Origin: Bacillota bacterium
GTDB taxonomy: Bacteria > Bacillota > Clostridia > Clostridiales > Clostridiaceae
NCBI GenBank assembly: GCA_021781745.1
Contig: JAJXWH010000004.1
Location: 124,001-188,000, forward strand
Length of the DNA: 64,000 nucleotides
Direction of reading: 5' to 3'
How positions within the stretch are numbered: position 1 is the stretch's first letter; each line of letters begins with the position of its first letter. Both the position numbers and the translations under genes were made by a program. The notes under the pieces were generated by a model. The model was not told the DNA's origin and did no database searches. It worked only from the letters and a program-made list of their open reading frames with translations. Shown here piece by piece: positions 63,683 to 64,000 of the stretch.

Positions 63683-64000
63683 TTAATTTTGAGTACTCTT
63701 TAATTTTATTTCTATAATTCTCTGTACTTCTTTCATTTGTTCCTCAAGCTTTTTCTTATGATCTGAAAGCATTTGATTTCTTTCTGAAATAGTAAGCTTT
63801 AAATATTTCTTTATTTCTTCTAAAGACATACCTGCTTTTTTCAAACATATAATTGAATCTAATCTGGTTTTATGTTTCAATTCGTAAACACGATGCCCTC
63901 TATTATTTCGTTCTATTCTTGGAAGTATTCCTATCTTTTCATAGTAAAGAATAGTATCGGCTTTTATTCCAGTTTGCTCTGATAACTTCTTCATTGAAAT
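63683..64000 (-). CDS. MerR-family regulator, cut by the window edge
   Basis: At least 103 residues are visible. The winged helix-turn-helix SEQTGIKADTILYYEKIGIL with NRGHRVYELKH is followed by KTRLDSIICLKKAGMSLEEI and a C-terminal coiled coil (EQMKEVQRIIEIKLKSTQN). An internal ATG exists at 63994, but MerR proteins normally have several residues before this helix and the frame stays open to the edge. The true start is therefore probably outside the window. No effector-binding cysteines are seen. It is likely to control the SDR gene 45 bases downstream. Confidence 0.85.
   Translation of the reverse strand: MSMKKLSEQTGIKADTILYYEKIGILPRIERNNRGHRVYELKHKTRLDSIICLKKAGMSLEEIKKYLKLTISERNQMLSDHKKKLEEQMKEVQRIIEIKLKSTQN

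Noticed and set aside
63219..63686. Plus-strand frame of 155 codons
   Set aside because: Antisense to the SDR gene, which has all catalytic motifs; no supporting signals.

Overview
The window is AT-rich DNA from an endospore-forming Firmicute, almost certainly Clostridium sensu stricto. Direct signs are very low GC with A/T-ending codons, a small acid-soluble spore protein, a YtaF-type sporulation membrane protein, a PdaB-like deacetylase, a CgeB-type glycosyltransferase domain, clostridial choline-binding-type wall repeats and a T-box on valS. The species (C. beijerinckii-like) is only an inference. No rRNA, tRNA, CRISPR array, insertion sequence or complete prophage was seen.

Layout. 0.2-3.3 kb: a secreted wall-binding cysteine amidase and an orphan solute-binding lipoprotein. 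3.5-4.5 kb: hisC. 4.7-15.7 kb: a surface-glycan locus. It holds a GT2-TPR glycosyltransferase and a tightly packed amino-sugar operon (three-domain glycosyltransferase, epimerase, DegT aminotransferase, Rossmann-like protein, LpxD-like acyltransferase). Divergent from it are two signal-less proteins that share a C-terminal domain; one also carries a DNRLRE domain. The promoter regions contain sigma-E-like and sigma-K-like matches, so this is the best candidate in the window for an undescribed system: a mother-cell spore-surface glycoprotein programme.

16-19.9 kb: a TVP38-family membrane protein, leuA, ytaF and a LiaF-like membrane protein. 20.1-27.8 kb: a TolC-like/MacA-like/MacB-like export operon next to a small-ORF/sensor-kinase/response-regulator operon. 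A direct repeat of OmpR type sits right upstream of the export promoter. 27.9-33 kb: an rRNA pseudouridine synthase, a cytoplasmic alpha-amylase, Hsp33, a methyltransferase and the SASP.

33.5-41 kb: lysine/diaminopimelate genes in two blocks (asd-dapA-dapB, and divergent patA/dapH). Between them lie a HepT/MntA toxin-antitoxin module, an AEC transporter and ppnP. 41-53 kb: mostly housekeeping genes (SSB-like protein, PdaB-like deacetylase, DUF4364 regulator, beta-propeller, TSCPD protein, a HIRAN-domain protein, folC, terC, valS with a T-box). These are punctuated by species-type extragenic repeats at 31.9, 36.2, 44.6, 45.2 and 52.7 kb.

53.4-64 kb: an accessory-looking tract. It has a DUF1703 AAA-like/PD-(D/E)XK protein, a PadR regulator with a flavin reductase, an Rpn-type nuclease, a MarR regulator with a hydrolase, a small toxin-like membrane peptide, a decayed gene, a 45-residue membrane protein, a GNAT acetyltransferase, and an SDR with a MerR regulator cut by the window edge. 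PadR and MarR have clear palindromic operators in their own promoters. A short dispersed motif occurs five times in this tract, and a repeated leader module occurs three times.
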